From positions 68,741,683 through 68,805,682 of the forward strand of contig NW_023601433.1 in assembly GCF_014898055.3 (NCBI RefSeq): a DNA stretch of 64,000 bases. The letters are read 5' to 3'. How positions within the stretch are numbered: position 1 is the stretch's first letter; each line of letters opens with the position of its first letter. Position numbers and translations under genes: made by a program. Source of the DNA: Talpa occidentalis. Lineage: Eukaryota; Chordata; Mammalia; Eulipotyphla; Talpidae. Positions 26,159 to 37,189 of this stretch are shown in pieces. The notes under the pieces were generated by a model, which had not been told where the DNA came from, did no database searches, and saw only the letters and a program-made list of their open reading frames with translations.

Positions 26159-26423
26159 TATATTTATTTAAAGATTTATTTATTTATACAAGCACTGGGT
26201 ACAGTCAGAAGCACGGGAGGGTGAGAGAATTCACCAGAGCCAGAGCGGGGAGCAGAGCAGGCAGAAGGACCGAAGTACACTGCTGTGGGGAGCAGGGGGC
26301 GGCAGGAGAGGTCTGCGCGCCATGTGGGACCCTCGCCGGCGGCTGGGGATTGAACTGGCGCAGCAGAGGCTGCGGGCAGCTTTGCAGCCCAGTGCTCAAC
26401 CGCTGCTCCACCAGGGAGGCCCA
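26159..26423 (-). mobile_element. tRNA-derived SINE, subfamily A
   Basis: The reverse complement starts GGGCCTCCCTGGTGGAGCAG and ends in an ATAAATAAATAAATCTTT-type tail. The body has the family hairpin region (here CACTGCTGTGGGGAGCAG). Flanking TCTAGTTTATATA (26146-26158) and TCTAGTTAATATA (26424-26436) form a 13-bp duplication with one mismatch. It is assigned to subfamily A from 'gaagtacactgctg', 'gtgggaccctc' and 'gactgtacccagtgc' in sense. Confidence 0.9.
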
Positions 26424-26439
26424 TCTAGTTAATATATTT

Positions 26440-27344
26440 TTTTAAATTTTCCTGCCTGGTTTTCTTCTACAATTGTTTTAGATGGCCTACTCTGCTTAAA
26501 ATTAGGCCATTTTCACTAATTTTTACAAATTTTACTAATTTTCTAAGTCTTTAAAAGAAAATGATTAAATGGTTAAGTTTTATCCTACCTGCTATAAAAG
26601 GAAAAAAAGAAATCCTATACTATTTGGGGGTACTTCATGGGTTAGAAGTGCTTATAAGGTAATATTTAGAATTTAATGATTAAGCTTACTCTCTGAAGTT
26701 AAAGTTAAAAGGAACCATTATACAAGGGGCAGAGCAGCCAACTGTAAAAATAACCCAGCCCAAGGGATGGCCACTAAAGTCCTTATCGAGGAGGAGGGCT
26801 TCCTGCCGGAGTCAGGACTGCTGTACATACACATATCCTTGGCAGGAATAAATCAAAAACAAATGATATAAAGAAGGCCATAACTGACCCAAGTATATAC
26901 TATTTTACAAATTACATGTATGTAAGTATGTGTCTGTTTATCTATCTATTAATCATTTGTCATCTGCCTGCCTGCCTGTCTATTTTGTTGCAGGATGTGT
27001 TGTCACAAGAAAGGTGGTGGTCTATATGATGAGTAGAGAAATGAGAGCTAAGGACATACATTATTCAGTGTGTCTCTACTTTTATCTTGGAGAGAAGGTG
27101 TTCTGGGCAAGTCACAATAACATGCTGAGTAGATAAGAAAAATAAAGGGGAAAAAACTGTATGGAAATAGGAAGTAAATGTTCATTTAACAAATACTGAT
27201 TTTTTTTTTTTTGAGAGTTGTAGGTACTATGCAAAGTACTATGTCAATTTGCAGGCTTTATGACAATTAGATCTTTAATAACTGGAGGCTATAATAATCA
27301 TCTTACTCACAAAGTATTTTGCTCATGAGAGAGGTTTTTGGCAT
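26440..27344. other. Intergenic DNA, nothing recognised
   Basis: AT-rich, with a short CTGC-rich run near 26960-26985. No gene-like frame. Confidence 0.4.
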
Positions 27345-27560
27345 CCAGTCGACTGGGGTTCAAATTGTGACTGAATCACTATAAGCATGGCCTTGGGTAA
27401 GTTAGTTATCCTCTTTAACCTTGATTCATCATTTGCTTAATGAAAATAATTATAAAAATATTTCAGAAGATAATTGTAAGGATTCAGTGAAAAGTAACAT
27501 AATGTGTATACCTCAAGAATGGAGTTAGTACTCAGTAAATGTTAGCTGCTTCTACAATTA
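27345..27560 (-). repeat. MIR SINE remnant
   Basis: The order 'catggccttgggtaagttagtt', 'atcctctttaaccttgattc', 'agttagtactcagtaaatgttagct' is the reverse complement of MIR. Old and diverged. Confidence 0.7.
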
Positions 27561-28024
27561 TTTACGATTACAAGACTAACTAGTTTATATGCACTGAACC
27601 TGTCTTCTGGCTTTGCCTTCAGATTTAATCCTGATTTTCCATTTTGTGCTTACTTTGATTTAAATTATTTTTTAATAGAGTGGTACTGTGCTTCATTATT
27701 AGGAATACTCTTGCTTTTCTTTATTCATGCAAATATTTTAATATTTTTGCATGATTATTTAATATAAAATTTTACTTCAAAACTTGAGAATCATAAGTGC
27801 TTTTGATGACTGATTAATAAATGGCTTCCATTTGACATTTATATTTTCCTTCACTCAGTACCTGTTGATAGCGTTCATTTGCCTAAAAATATCAAAACTT
27901 TATTTGAAATGGACACATTTCAAAAAATTCTACTTTTTTTACTGTAAGGTAGAATTTTGATCACCCTTGGTGGATTGCTGAAGAACTCTGGAATTCTTTC
28001 CTTTGAATCAATATTATTGCTTTG
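27561..28024. other. Intergenic DNA, nothing recognised
   Basis: AT-rich, no gene or repeat I can name. Confidence 0.4.
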
Positions 28025-28178
28025 TTTGCTTCATCTTTAGTGTAATATGTCATTACCAAGTGTGATCTTAATTTAGGGAGCATCATTTTGAATTTTTAGA
28101 TTCATGAATCTCATTTTCCTTATCGCCTTTTGTAAAAGATGGAAAATAAGGGTTTGTATGTTACTGAAGCAAAGTTAA
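28025..28178. repeat. Direct duplication, copy 1 (about 150 bp)
   Basis: It shares a long near-identical stretch with 28943-29094, including 'agtgtaatatgtcattacc' and 'ttagattcatgaatctcat'. I estimate about 90% identity by eye. The copies lie in the same orientation about 917 bp apart. Confidence 0.85.
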
Positions 28179-28942
28179 AATTTTTCATAGCCATTTTTCA
28201 TTTTGGGACTGCTACTCAGGCCTCTTTATGTTAAACCTGGAGATTTGAGACTGGAGCATAGTGTCCCCAGTAGGCAGTGGTGGCTGTGAAGTCCTGTGTT
28301 GAGAGTTTTGCCCAGGCTTGGTCGTGAAGTAGGAACTCAAGGCATTTGGAGGCAGCGGAGAATGGCCAGCTTTATTCCCTGAACTTTGGTTGATTTACTC
28401 ACATTTTGAACTGGGCAAATATGGTAGACAAGTTTTGAGTTTCTCAGTTTCACCTTCTTTCTCTGGATCCATCACTTTGCTCCCATTCTCAGGGATCGAA
28501 CACTGGGAAGCTCCATCCCCCACACCTCACTCCCATAGCTGATTGTACCTGAGATACACAAGTGACTAATCAGCTTCTTTCCTTTCTTTTGGAAATTTAA
28601 CATACCTGTGGGTCTGGAGAGGCAACATCTGCATTTAAGAGACCATATGTGTAATCTATTCCACAGAGTCCTGGGAAAGCAGAAAAAGTAGTTGGTTTGT
28701 AGACAGGAGAAAAATAAACTAAATATGTTGAGCTCTGGATGACAGACAGAGAGAATCCTGAAAAATGGACTCTTTTCTAAGGCCCTGATGCCTTCCTGAA
28801 TCCTTATAATAAATTAACCTTTTTATTCCTTAAGCTAATTCATGTTTCATTTTTTTTGCAAACCAGGAGTCTTAATTCTACCTGGATAATAATAGCTATA
28901 TAATATATGTACACCTATATGTGTAACAATGTATTATATTCG
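28179..28942. other. Spacer between two direct duplications
   Basis: No gene recognised. The middle part (28240-28700) is less AT-rich and resembles decayed LTR or other old repeat text, without boundaries I can define. Confidence 0.35.
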
Positions 28943-29094
28943 GTTGCTTTATCTTTAGTGTAATATGTCATTACCAAGTGTGATCTTAATTTAGGGGGCA
29001 CCATTTTGAATTTTTAGATTCATGAATCTCATTTTCATTACCTTTTGCAAAGGGTAGGAAAATAAGAGTTTGTACGTTACCAAAGCAAATTAAA
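28943..29094. repeat. Direct duplication, copy 2 (about 150 bp)
   Basis: Partner of 28025-28178. Differences are scattered substitutions and small indels (for example 'ttagggggcacc' versus 'ttagggagcatc'). Confidence 0.85.
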
Positions 29095-29200
29095 GGATAT
29101 ATATATAATATAATATTATATAAAATTATACATATAGCTATATGTACATATAATAACAGCTATATGTACACATGTACAGCTATATGTACAGTTACATATA
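29095..29200. repeat. AT-rich microsatellite and small tandem repeat
   Basis: A TA-rich run is followed by three units that each begin AGCTATATGTACA, at 29136, 29158 and 29178 (22, 20 and 18 bp). This is a decayed local expansion. Confidence 0.75.
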
Positions 29201-30060
29201 TCTCCATATTGCACAGTCCTACCTACAAAAACTTGTACTTTGGGCCTTCTTGAAGGGCATCCCAGCCATCACTTCATCTTCTCTGCCTCCATCTCTTTTT
29301 CAGTGTGGCTTCACCATGGCACCCATTACCCCACTGTGGTGGGAGCTATAGTGGTTCTAGTGACATAGGTCTGCAACCCCAGAGGCTCAGCTCCTCCCAT
29401 CACTTTGGGACTCCACAGAAACTGAAGGATATACCTTCTCCAGCAGCCCAAAGAAACAGATAACCCAATCATAAAATGTGGAAGAGTCCATCATTTGGTT
29501 TTTGCTATACACTCCAAAACAGCGTCTTTAAATAGCGGGCACTTATTTCTACAATTCTGAGTGTGGCTGGACAGTTCTCATCTTCACTGGCTCACATGGG
29601 CAGGATGGGGCAGAGCAGAATTATAGGTCTGTGGGTTGTTGGCAGGTCTAGGAGGACCTCACCCACATGCCTGGCAGTGGTTCAGTAAAAACTGGGACAA
29701 GTGAACCTGTCTCATCACCCAGTAGATTAGTCAAAGGTCATTTACATGGTGGCAGAAGGTTCCCTGTAGCAAAATAGGGAAACCTCAACGCACAAGCTCT
29801 TTGCAAGTCACTGCTCAACATCCTATATTCATGTCCCATTGGCCAAAAAAAGTCCCTTGGCCAAATCTAGATTCAAGGAATGGAGAGACTCCTTTTGATA
29901 GGAGCTGCTGCCAAGTCACATTACAAAGGACCATGTACTCAGAATGGGAGGGAAGGAAGTGTAATAAACACTGCAAACAATCTACTGTGGGGTGTTAATG
30001 CCCAGTGAGAGAATTTTAACCATCTGTAAGTAAAACAGAAAAATCCACAGGAAAATCTCT
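29201..30060. repeat. Probable ancient interspersed repeat, family unnamed
   Basis: The stretch 29540-29990 has old-repeat phrases ('tggctcacatgggcaggatggg', 'cattggccaaaaaaagtccc', 'gaatggagagactcc', 'gccaagtcacattacaaagg') seen in a common mammalian repeat class. I cannot name the family. No coding content. Confidence 0.4.
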
Positions 30061-31774
30061 CCCCAGAGGACTGTTGTGTGGTATACTTATTTCCACATGT
30101 TATTCAGGGAGATGTCCTGTGTGACCGAATAACTGTTTTGGTAGCTTTCTCTCATCCTCTTCTCTTGCTGCCCTGGGATTGCACCACCTACAAAGCAGTA
30201 CATAGAGTCTGCGGGTTTCTGTTTGTTTTTTTTTTGTTTTTTTTTTTTAGGTATTCTGAGCTAAAACAGTATTATACAAGATTCTTGAGAAGATTAAGTG
30301 GGGATATGTTTCTACTCTAATAAACAAGAGTTGTAACCTTTGCTCTTCTTATTATGAAAAGTATTTCATCATAATACAATCTTAATGAATTTCAAGAGTA
30401 AAAATTGCATAGGTCACATTTCTCAAATCACATTGCAACAAAACTAAAAATAAGTTTTAAAAAAACCTTTCCTGACGGAAATGAGAAAAACAGAAAAGAC
30501 AAAACACATGAATGTTTCCAAATAGCATTTGGTCAAAATACAAACAATGACAAAACTATTTACAAAATAAATGAAAATAATAATATTTCAAAATCTCCAT
30601 TGGTATGTCAAAATTGTTCATACCATTCAATTGTGTAATGGTCTTGACAAAAAGACATAAAGTGAGTATTCTACATACAATTTTAAGAAAAAGAACAAAC
30701 CGACCCAGAAAAGAGTAGCAGTGTATGCTGGAGTGTTCTTATTGGCTCATGAGCTACCCTAGCTCAGTTTTTAGGAATTTGGTAAGGTGGTTGTTAAACA
30801 CAGTCATTGTGAAAAATTACATTATATAAACATAAATTGTATTAAAAACAAAAGTATTATATACTTATCACTTCCTAGTTATTATATTTAATTTCATTAT
30901 TTTATACACTTCTGAGCATTTTAGTATCTATTGAAACTGAATGGTGGAAATAATTGATAATGGTGTTCTATTGAGCATTTTTTCCTGATGGTACATTTAC
31001 TGATGTGACATTGGTAGCTGGAAATCAGTCACAGTGAAAATATTGATACCACAGTGTTTGGCAGTACTACAAATCAGAGCCATTACTAGTCCTTTTCCAT
31101 AGAGCTATTGCTAAGCATTCCACTGATCTGAAGGAAATACTTTTTCAAGGAACAGGGAATTTTTCAGTTTGAGACTAAAAATGACAAGAAAGCACTAAGA
31201 CATTTAAAAAGTTAATACTAATATCAGTGTTGTGGAATATTCTAAATCACTGGAGACTCATCTTTGCTTGGTATGCTTCTTGTTAAATCAATTTTAATTA
31301 ATGCAAGACCAGTGACCCTGATCATAAAATGTTTTTCTGGATTTGTGATAAATAAGAACTGATAATGAGTAAGTAAGTCGGAAGGCAGGTAAGTGGTAAG
31401 TTAAGCACAGCAATTTCCTAGTGGCCTTCAGGTGCCTCTAGTTATCCTGAATCTAGAAATGGGGGAAAATGCATTCCTTATATAAATATGGACTTTTATC
31501 AAAAGAGACAGTTATGCATTATTTTTTATAAGGTATGAGAAAAATTTTCTAGGTTGCTGAGTATTAGTGAAAAATATCCATGGGGTCACTTTTTCACCAT
31601 GGGGGTTATTTATAGCAGACTTAGCATATTAGGAAGTCTGCCTCTCATTCACCTGAAATCCATTAATTGACTAATGTTTGTCGACTAATCACGGATCATG
31701 CCTATATGGGTGCTTCTCTTCTCAATCTTTTAAAATAACTCACTGCTGGCTATTGACTTCTCTAGGTGTTGTTA
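30061..31774. other. AT-rich intergenic DNA
   Basis: No gene or clear repeat family. Poly-T runs near 30225-30250. Short frames of at most about 80 codons have no domain-like features. Confidence 0.45.
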
Positions 31775-31780
31775 GTAAAT

Positions 31781-32148
31781 TGTTAAGTCAGCAACTCCAC
31801 AGTGATAAAAGAAAGAAACAGGCATTGTGGAGCTGGCTGTAGGATGCCGGAAGCTGCTTGATGCAGGATCCTGGCCTTTTTATTGACAGAGAAGGATGAG
31901 TCAAACTGAACACTGGATTTAGGGGTTTAGGGAGGGTGAGAACAATGATATACTCCCAACTCCCACCCATGGCTCCAATTTTATTAACAAGGCATTCCAC
32001 TGATCAGTCCCTGGGGCACAAAGCACATCAGTCACTGGCACCCCTGGGTGTTCCCAGTCATACCTTGGGATGTATACCTATTGCCCCAGGGCCAACAATT
32101 ATCTTGCTCTTGTCTAACTTGAAAGGAGCCTTGTGTGCTACACCCACA
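31781..32148 (-). mobile_element. Solo ERV LTR (class II-like), 368 bp
   Basis: Same family as 6969-7359, in opposite orientation. On the + strand it runs from TGTTAAGTCAGCAA to CTACACCCACA. The exact 6-bp repeat GTAAAT flanks it (31775-31780 and 32149-32154). The reversed polyadenylation motif TTTATT is at about 31880. No internal viral genes. The perfect duplication supports a single clean insertion followed by LTR-LTR recombination. Confidence 0.87.
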
Positions 32149-32154
32149 GTAAAT

Positions 32155-32859
32155 AGGAAGAGTAGTGCGCTTAGGAAAATAAAACATGTCTGTCGACTTA
32201 ATTTCAAAAGTGGATTCCTTTAATACCTTTTTGTATAATTTTAAAGAACCTCTAATTGCTATAATGAGCAGCTAATAAAATCTTTCATCTCCAGCTTTGA
32301 CTATTTGATTTTAACAGATATCAGTCAACTGGCGATTCCTATTACAAATATGATGCCCCCATAATGTATTATTTGACTAATATATTGTAGATATTATCAT
32401 GGGATTTTTGCCTTGTTAGTTTTCAGTCAACCATAAAAAGGATAAGAGTCTTTTATAAAATACCTATGGGGAAGCAGTGGGGGTGGAGTGGAGTTCAGCA
32501 GAATTAAAGATAAATAATAGATGTGCTTCCTCATGTCCCGTATGGCTGTAGTCAATAGTCCCCCAAATGAAAGTGCATCCTGCAATGGAGATTGCACAGG
32601 ATATAAAATCTCCAGCAGCAAATGAGGTTGAGATTACCTAAGCAGCAGTCCTATATGCTAGGGACAACACCAAATAGTTCATGACCCAGATAGATGAATT
32701 CTGCATCATCAATTATAAAATTGTTGCCATCTAGATGAATATATCACAATAAATTTATTATGCTCTAGAACTAGTTTTTTTTTGAAGCTGGCTTACATCT
32801 GAAAATTTAAGAAAAGGGTTGCTCATTTATTCAACAGATTTTTATGCAGTGAGATATTT
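32155..32859. other. AT-rich intergenic DNA
   Basis: Nothing recognised. Confidence 0.4.
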
Positions 32860-33480
32860 CATGAAATTGGAGATGAGGGTAGGAGCCAGGTCATATAAAG
32901 TCTTGTAGGCTGTGGGAAGGAGTTTGGGTTTTACTGTAAACAAGTTGGGAATCAAAAGAAGGATTTTATTTCATTTTTATTTTTTTAAGATTTATTTATT
33001 TATGCATACAAGAGCTGGGGTAAAGGCCAGAGATGCGAGGGGTGAGAGGATTCACCAGAGATAGAGTGGGGAACAGAATAGGCAGACTGACCAAAACACA
33101 CTGCTGAGGGGAGCAGTGGGCGAGACAGCAGAGATCTGCTGTGCCATGTGGGTTCCTCCCTGGCCGGCCAGGAATCGAACTCATGCTGTAGAGGCTGCGG
33201 ATTGCTTCATAGTGTGGTGCTTAACCCCTTGCACCACCAGGGAGGCCCCTCAAAAAAAGGATTTTAAAGAGGAGAGGAAACAAGTAAGAGCTTTGATTAT
33301 TGCTTAAAATTTTTACTGTGCTTTGTAGAAAATAAATTTCAATAAAAGAGTTAAGGGGTTATTGCAGTAGTTAAGGCACGAAATGGTGGCAGGTGAATAT
33401 GACAAGGGCAGTGGTAATGGAGAGAAATAGGTGGACTCAAGTTATTTAAGTCTAGAAACCAATGGTTCAGTAATAGAGAA
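32860..33480. repeat. Ancient L2-like repeat, split by a young SINE
   Basis: 'aggagccaggtcatataaagtcttgtaggc', 'ggaaggagtttgggttttactg' and, after the SINE, 'attgcagtagttaaggcacg' are consecutive parts of one old repeat. The family matches 61930-63240. Orientation and exact name are uncertain. Confidence 0.5.
32969..33249 (-). mobile_element. tRNA-derived SINE, subfamily B
   Basis: Reverse complement of the family: GGGGCCTCCCTGGTGGTGC head, 'ctgctcccctcagcagtgt' body and a TGCATAAATAAATAAATCTT tail. The flanking direct repeats are TCAAAAGAAGGATTTTA (32952-32968) and TCAAAAAAAGGATTTTA (33250-33266), with one mismatch. It sits inside an older L2-like repeat. Confidence 0.93.
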
Positions 33481-33654
33481 TTTGAACTCTAATACCTGGA
33501 CAATACCTGGATGAAAGGCATTATTTTAATGATTGCTAAGTTAGACATAATATACTATGTCTTCTTTTTATTTTTCACCTGAATTGTTGAAAATATCTCT
33601 AAATCAAAGCCATCTCATCTATTTTATAGTTATTAAACAGAAAGATACTACAAA

Positions 33655-34504
33655 ATACCTATGTGCATGCCAAGGATTATAACTCCCAGGATTCCATGAA
33701 CCTCATGGAACCTTCCTGAATGAGAAGGTTCCATGAACCTTCCTGAATGAGAGTGCTGCTGGGAACTAGGGGCAGAGCTGAGTAGCCATATTGGATTCAA
33801 AAGATTGAACATGTGCATCCCCACTCTTTTGATTCTGGATTTTGGCTCATATCCTGGTCTTGTTGGGGTAAAGGATGTCCTGAACAAACTCCACAAACAG
33901 ATTTTATGGACCCCACCTCCACCCCAGACCAAAGAGGATCCAAGGACTGCAAATCCCATAATGTCATCACCACCGAAAGGAGAATTGCTGGGAACTGAGG
34001 GTGGGGTTAAGCAGCCAGGTTTGGTGTATAACCAGACATGTGGGCCTTGGGGGTGCTTGGTTTTACGCTGGCTTTCAGAGTACTATTTGGGTTCCAGCTC
34101 AGTGGAACTAGTAGGAAGCATACACTAATCTATTTCTCTCTTTCTCCCTGAATATTCATTTCTTCATTTCTCCTTTTTGTAAATAAACCCTTTATTAAAC
34201 TTTTGGTGTGTGCCTGCGGTTGAGTCTCATTATAAGCCCCTTTTAAGCGCGTGGGTGAGGACCCACAGTCAGGCCAACCCATTTCTCATTGGGTTTGCCC
34301 AGTAACAGTCTCATCTGAGACGGTGCTACTGAGCTGACCTGTCAGCCAATTAATCTCTCTCTCTCTGTTCTCCCTCTTCGCATTGCCCTTGTAAGTAAAC
34401 CTGTCTGTCTCTCAGGGTCTTGTCCTGAGTCCTTAATTATGCAGGTGAGAACTCGCAATCACAATCTAGGTCACCCCAGTTTCTACCAAGATTGTCCTGT
34501 AACA
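33655..34504 (+). mobile_element. Composite LTR region (two or more nested LTRs)
   Basis: It contains an LTR-type R/U5 segment, 'aaataaaccctttattaaactttt' (34181-34204), ending TGCCCAGTAACA at 34307. A second U5-like segment, 'gtaagtaaacctgtctgtctctcaggg', ends CCTGTAACA at 34504. Related text occurs twice upstream (33745-33790 and 33980-34025: 'gctgggaact...' followed by 'agcagcca' or 'agtagcca'). This fits one LTR inserted in a related one. I could not find clean target duplications. No viral genes. Confidence 0.55.
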
Positions 34505-34804
34505 GAATGAGATTGCCAGAGCAGCACTTTGATATTCTATAGACACCACCGAATGATTTGTGATTCTGGTATATGAATTCTGAAAATTCGATTTGGTTGA
34601 GAAGTTTCTGGATTTGGAGGTTTCAGGGAATAATTTAGCTAGGTTGAGTTGGCCTTTTCTTCCTTTCACAGCTTTCCTCCTGAGTTCTTAGCACTGTACA
34701 AACTCAAAGAAACACTTCGTGTTTTCTGTAAACACATTTCTCATCTATGTGAGGAGTTAACACATAAACATGCAACAATGAACAAAATAACCTGAACACT
34801 GAAG

Positions 34805-34955
34805 CATCCCTACATGGCTGAAAGAGTATAGACTTTGAAGTCAGACACAGCTTCAAATTCTGCTTCTTTTTCTAATCAACTGAATGATTTTAGACAAATG
34901 ACTAGCCTATTTAAGTCTCCCTTTTAGTTTATTCTGAGGAAAAAATAGAGCTATG
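34805..34955 (-). repeat. MIR SINE remnant, split by a young SINE
   Basis: 'agactttgaagtcagacacag', 'tttagacaaatgactagcc' and 'ttaagtctcccttttag' follow the reverse MIR order. The 3' part is displaced by the SINE at 34956-35237. Confidence 0.6.
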
Positions 34956-35237
34956 TGGGGGGGGGGGGGTCCCTGGTGGCGCAAGGGGTTAAGACCCAGC
35001 ACTATGAAGCTATCCGCAGCCACTGCAGCATGAGTTCAATTCCCAGGCCAGCTAAGGAGCTAACCCACATGGCACAGCAGACTTCTCCTGACTTGTCCGC
35101 TGCTCCCCTCAGCAGTGTGTTTCAGTCAATCCGCCTGCTCTGTTCCCCACTCTGTCTCTGGTGACTCCTCTTACCCTCCACACCTCCGGCCTGTACCACA
35201 GTTCTTGTATGCATAAATAAATCTTTAAGAAAAAAAA
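34956..35237 (+). mobile_element. tRNA-derived SINE, subfamily B
   Basis: The head TCCCTGGTGGCGCAAGGGG has box A, and 'gagttcaattcc' is a degraded box B. The body keeps 'ctgctcccctcagcagtgt' and the tail is TGCATAAATAAATCTT. A perfect 17-bp repeat, GAAAAAATAGAGCTATG, flanks it (34939-34955 and 35238-35254). Its 5' end carries an unusual run of about 12 G. Confidence 0.95.
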
Positions 35238-35254
35238 GAAAAAATAGAGCTATG

Positions 35255-36130
35255 GGCTACCTTCTTCCCCCCTCCCCAATTCTGTTTGAATTAAAAAAAA
35301 AATAATAATAAACCTGAGTGGAAATTAAAAAAAAAGAAAAACTTGAGCAATAATAGGTATTTAATTCATATTTTAAGTTTCAAGAGAGTGATTTTGAATT
35401 ACAGAGCCAGGAAAAGTGTCCTAACCTTGAAGGAGTTAGGCTATATGTTGATAAGACAATGATTAACATACACAGTTGCTCTGATTGTCAGGAGTTTGGA
35501 GATGAATGGCACAAACTTTGGATATGCTAGTGCTAGCTCTAGTGTTAGGAATAATCAGAGACTGAAAAAGCATAAAATGTGCAAATCATAAAGTATAAGA
35601 AAATATAAAAGAAATTATAATGGGAAAGATGAGTATAGACTGTTAGTCACCTGGAAACTATTAGTCTCAGAAGACCGATCAGAATGTGGATAAGCATGTG
35701 GGAGAAGGGGTGTGACAGGAAACTGGAAATATCTATTACCTTTCTTTTCTGCACTGAAATTCTCTTCTCCAGCCAAAATCCGGGCTAGTAGAGCCAGCCA
35801 AACCAGATGATCTTTCTGTTTTCCTTTTCTTCATTTTATTTCTCTAGGTCTCTGACTCCCAGCCAGAGTAACTCGAAAGGTCTTTGCTTTCAGCAACAAG
35901 TTCTATTGCCAACTTCTGTTCCCACATCTTCAAAATCAAGGTAGAATTTTATACTGCAAAAGTGCACTGGCCAAAAGGTAGAATGACCTTTGATTTCTTA
36001 GGAGCAACAATATGTATGGAGCTCCTATTTTATGCAAAGAAGTTTATGGTGTGCTTTAAGATATAAAGAGACCTATAAATCTAAATCAGTGCTTAATCTC
36101 AAAACATTAAATCAGATAGAGAAATTACAT
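35255..36130. other. AT-rich intergenic DNA
   Basis: Nothing recognised apart from an A-rich patch near 35290-35340. Confidence 0.4.
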
Positions 36131-36145
36131 TACCTGTCCCTTTTG

Positions 36146-36455
36146 TTTTTTTTTTTTTTTTTAATAGAGGCATGTTTTATTTATTTATTTATTTGTTTGT
36201 TTGTTTATACATGCACTGGGTACAGTCAGAAGCGTGGGAGGGTGAGAGAATCCACCAGAGCCAGAGCAGGGAGCAGAGCAGGCAGAAGGACCAAAGTACA
36301 CTGCTGAGGGGAGCAGTGGGCGGCAGGAGAGGTCTGCGCGCCATGTGGGACCCTCCTCTGGTGGCTGGGGAGCAGCCGGGGATCGAACCGGCGCCGCAGA
36401 GGCCGCGGGCAGCTTCGCAACCCAGCGCTCAACCACTGCGCCACCGGGGAGGCCC
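36146..36455 (-). mobile_element. tRNA-derived SINE, subfamily A, with extra 3' tail
   Basis: Intact boxes A and B (sense GGTTCGATCCC), body hairpin, and a sense tail of (AAAC)n and (AAAT)n followed by ACATGCCTCTAT before poly-A. The perfect 15-bp repeat TACCTGTCCCTTTTG flanks it (36131-36145 and 36456-36470). The extra tail is shared only with the copy at 40372. Confidence 0.95.
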
Positions 36456-36887
36456 TACCTGTCCCTTTTGAACTGGGCCAAAAACAATGTCTTAAGAAAC
36501 CACCATGCAAACAATTCTTTGTGAAAATCACCTGGATCATGAGAACAGATGATAATGAACTTTTTGCTAGACAGTAGAATTGGCGACCAATTAGGTATAA
36601 TCAAGAATAGTTGAAGCTTACTAACATTCATCAACTCTTACCTCGTCTTCCTCTTTTCCTCCCATAACCGCCCCCTGACTTTATCACTCCTGGGGACATG
36701 TTTAGGCTTTCACCCTGAAAACTGTATATCAAATTGTAATTCTTTGATCCTATATCCCAAATTTTAATTCTTTGTTTCCAAATAAAACACTTTGCCTATT
36801 TAATTGACATTGATTTCAACCTGTATATCCTAATTTATCTAATGACAAAAATCACTCGGAGGGACTTGTTTGAAGATACCTATTTCT

Positions 36888-37173
36888 TTTCTTCTTCTTT
36901 TTTTAGAAGATTTATTTATTTATGCATACAAGAACAAAGGTAGAGGCCACATGTGCGGGAGGGTGAGAGGATTCACCAGAGACAGAGCGGGGAACAGAAC
37001 AGGCAGACTGACTGAAATACACTGCTGAGGGAAGCAGCAGGTGAGACAGGAGATGTCTGCCATGCCATGTGGGTATCTCGCCAGTTGGCCACCAGAATCG
37101 AACCTGTGCTGCTGAGGCTGCAGATAGCTTCACAGCGCTGTGCTCAACCACCTGTGCCACCAGGGAGGCCCTA
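36888..37173 (-). mobile_element. tRNA-derived SINE, subfamily B
   Basis: Typical reversed family sequence from 'aagatttatttatttatgcatacaag' to 'gccaccagggaggccc'. The flanking 15-bp repeats are AAGATACCTATTTCT (36873-36887) and AAGATTCCTATTTCT (37174-37188). Confidence 0.93.
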
Positions 37174-37189
37174 AAGATTCCTATTTCTA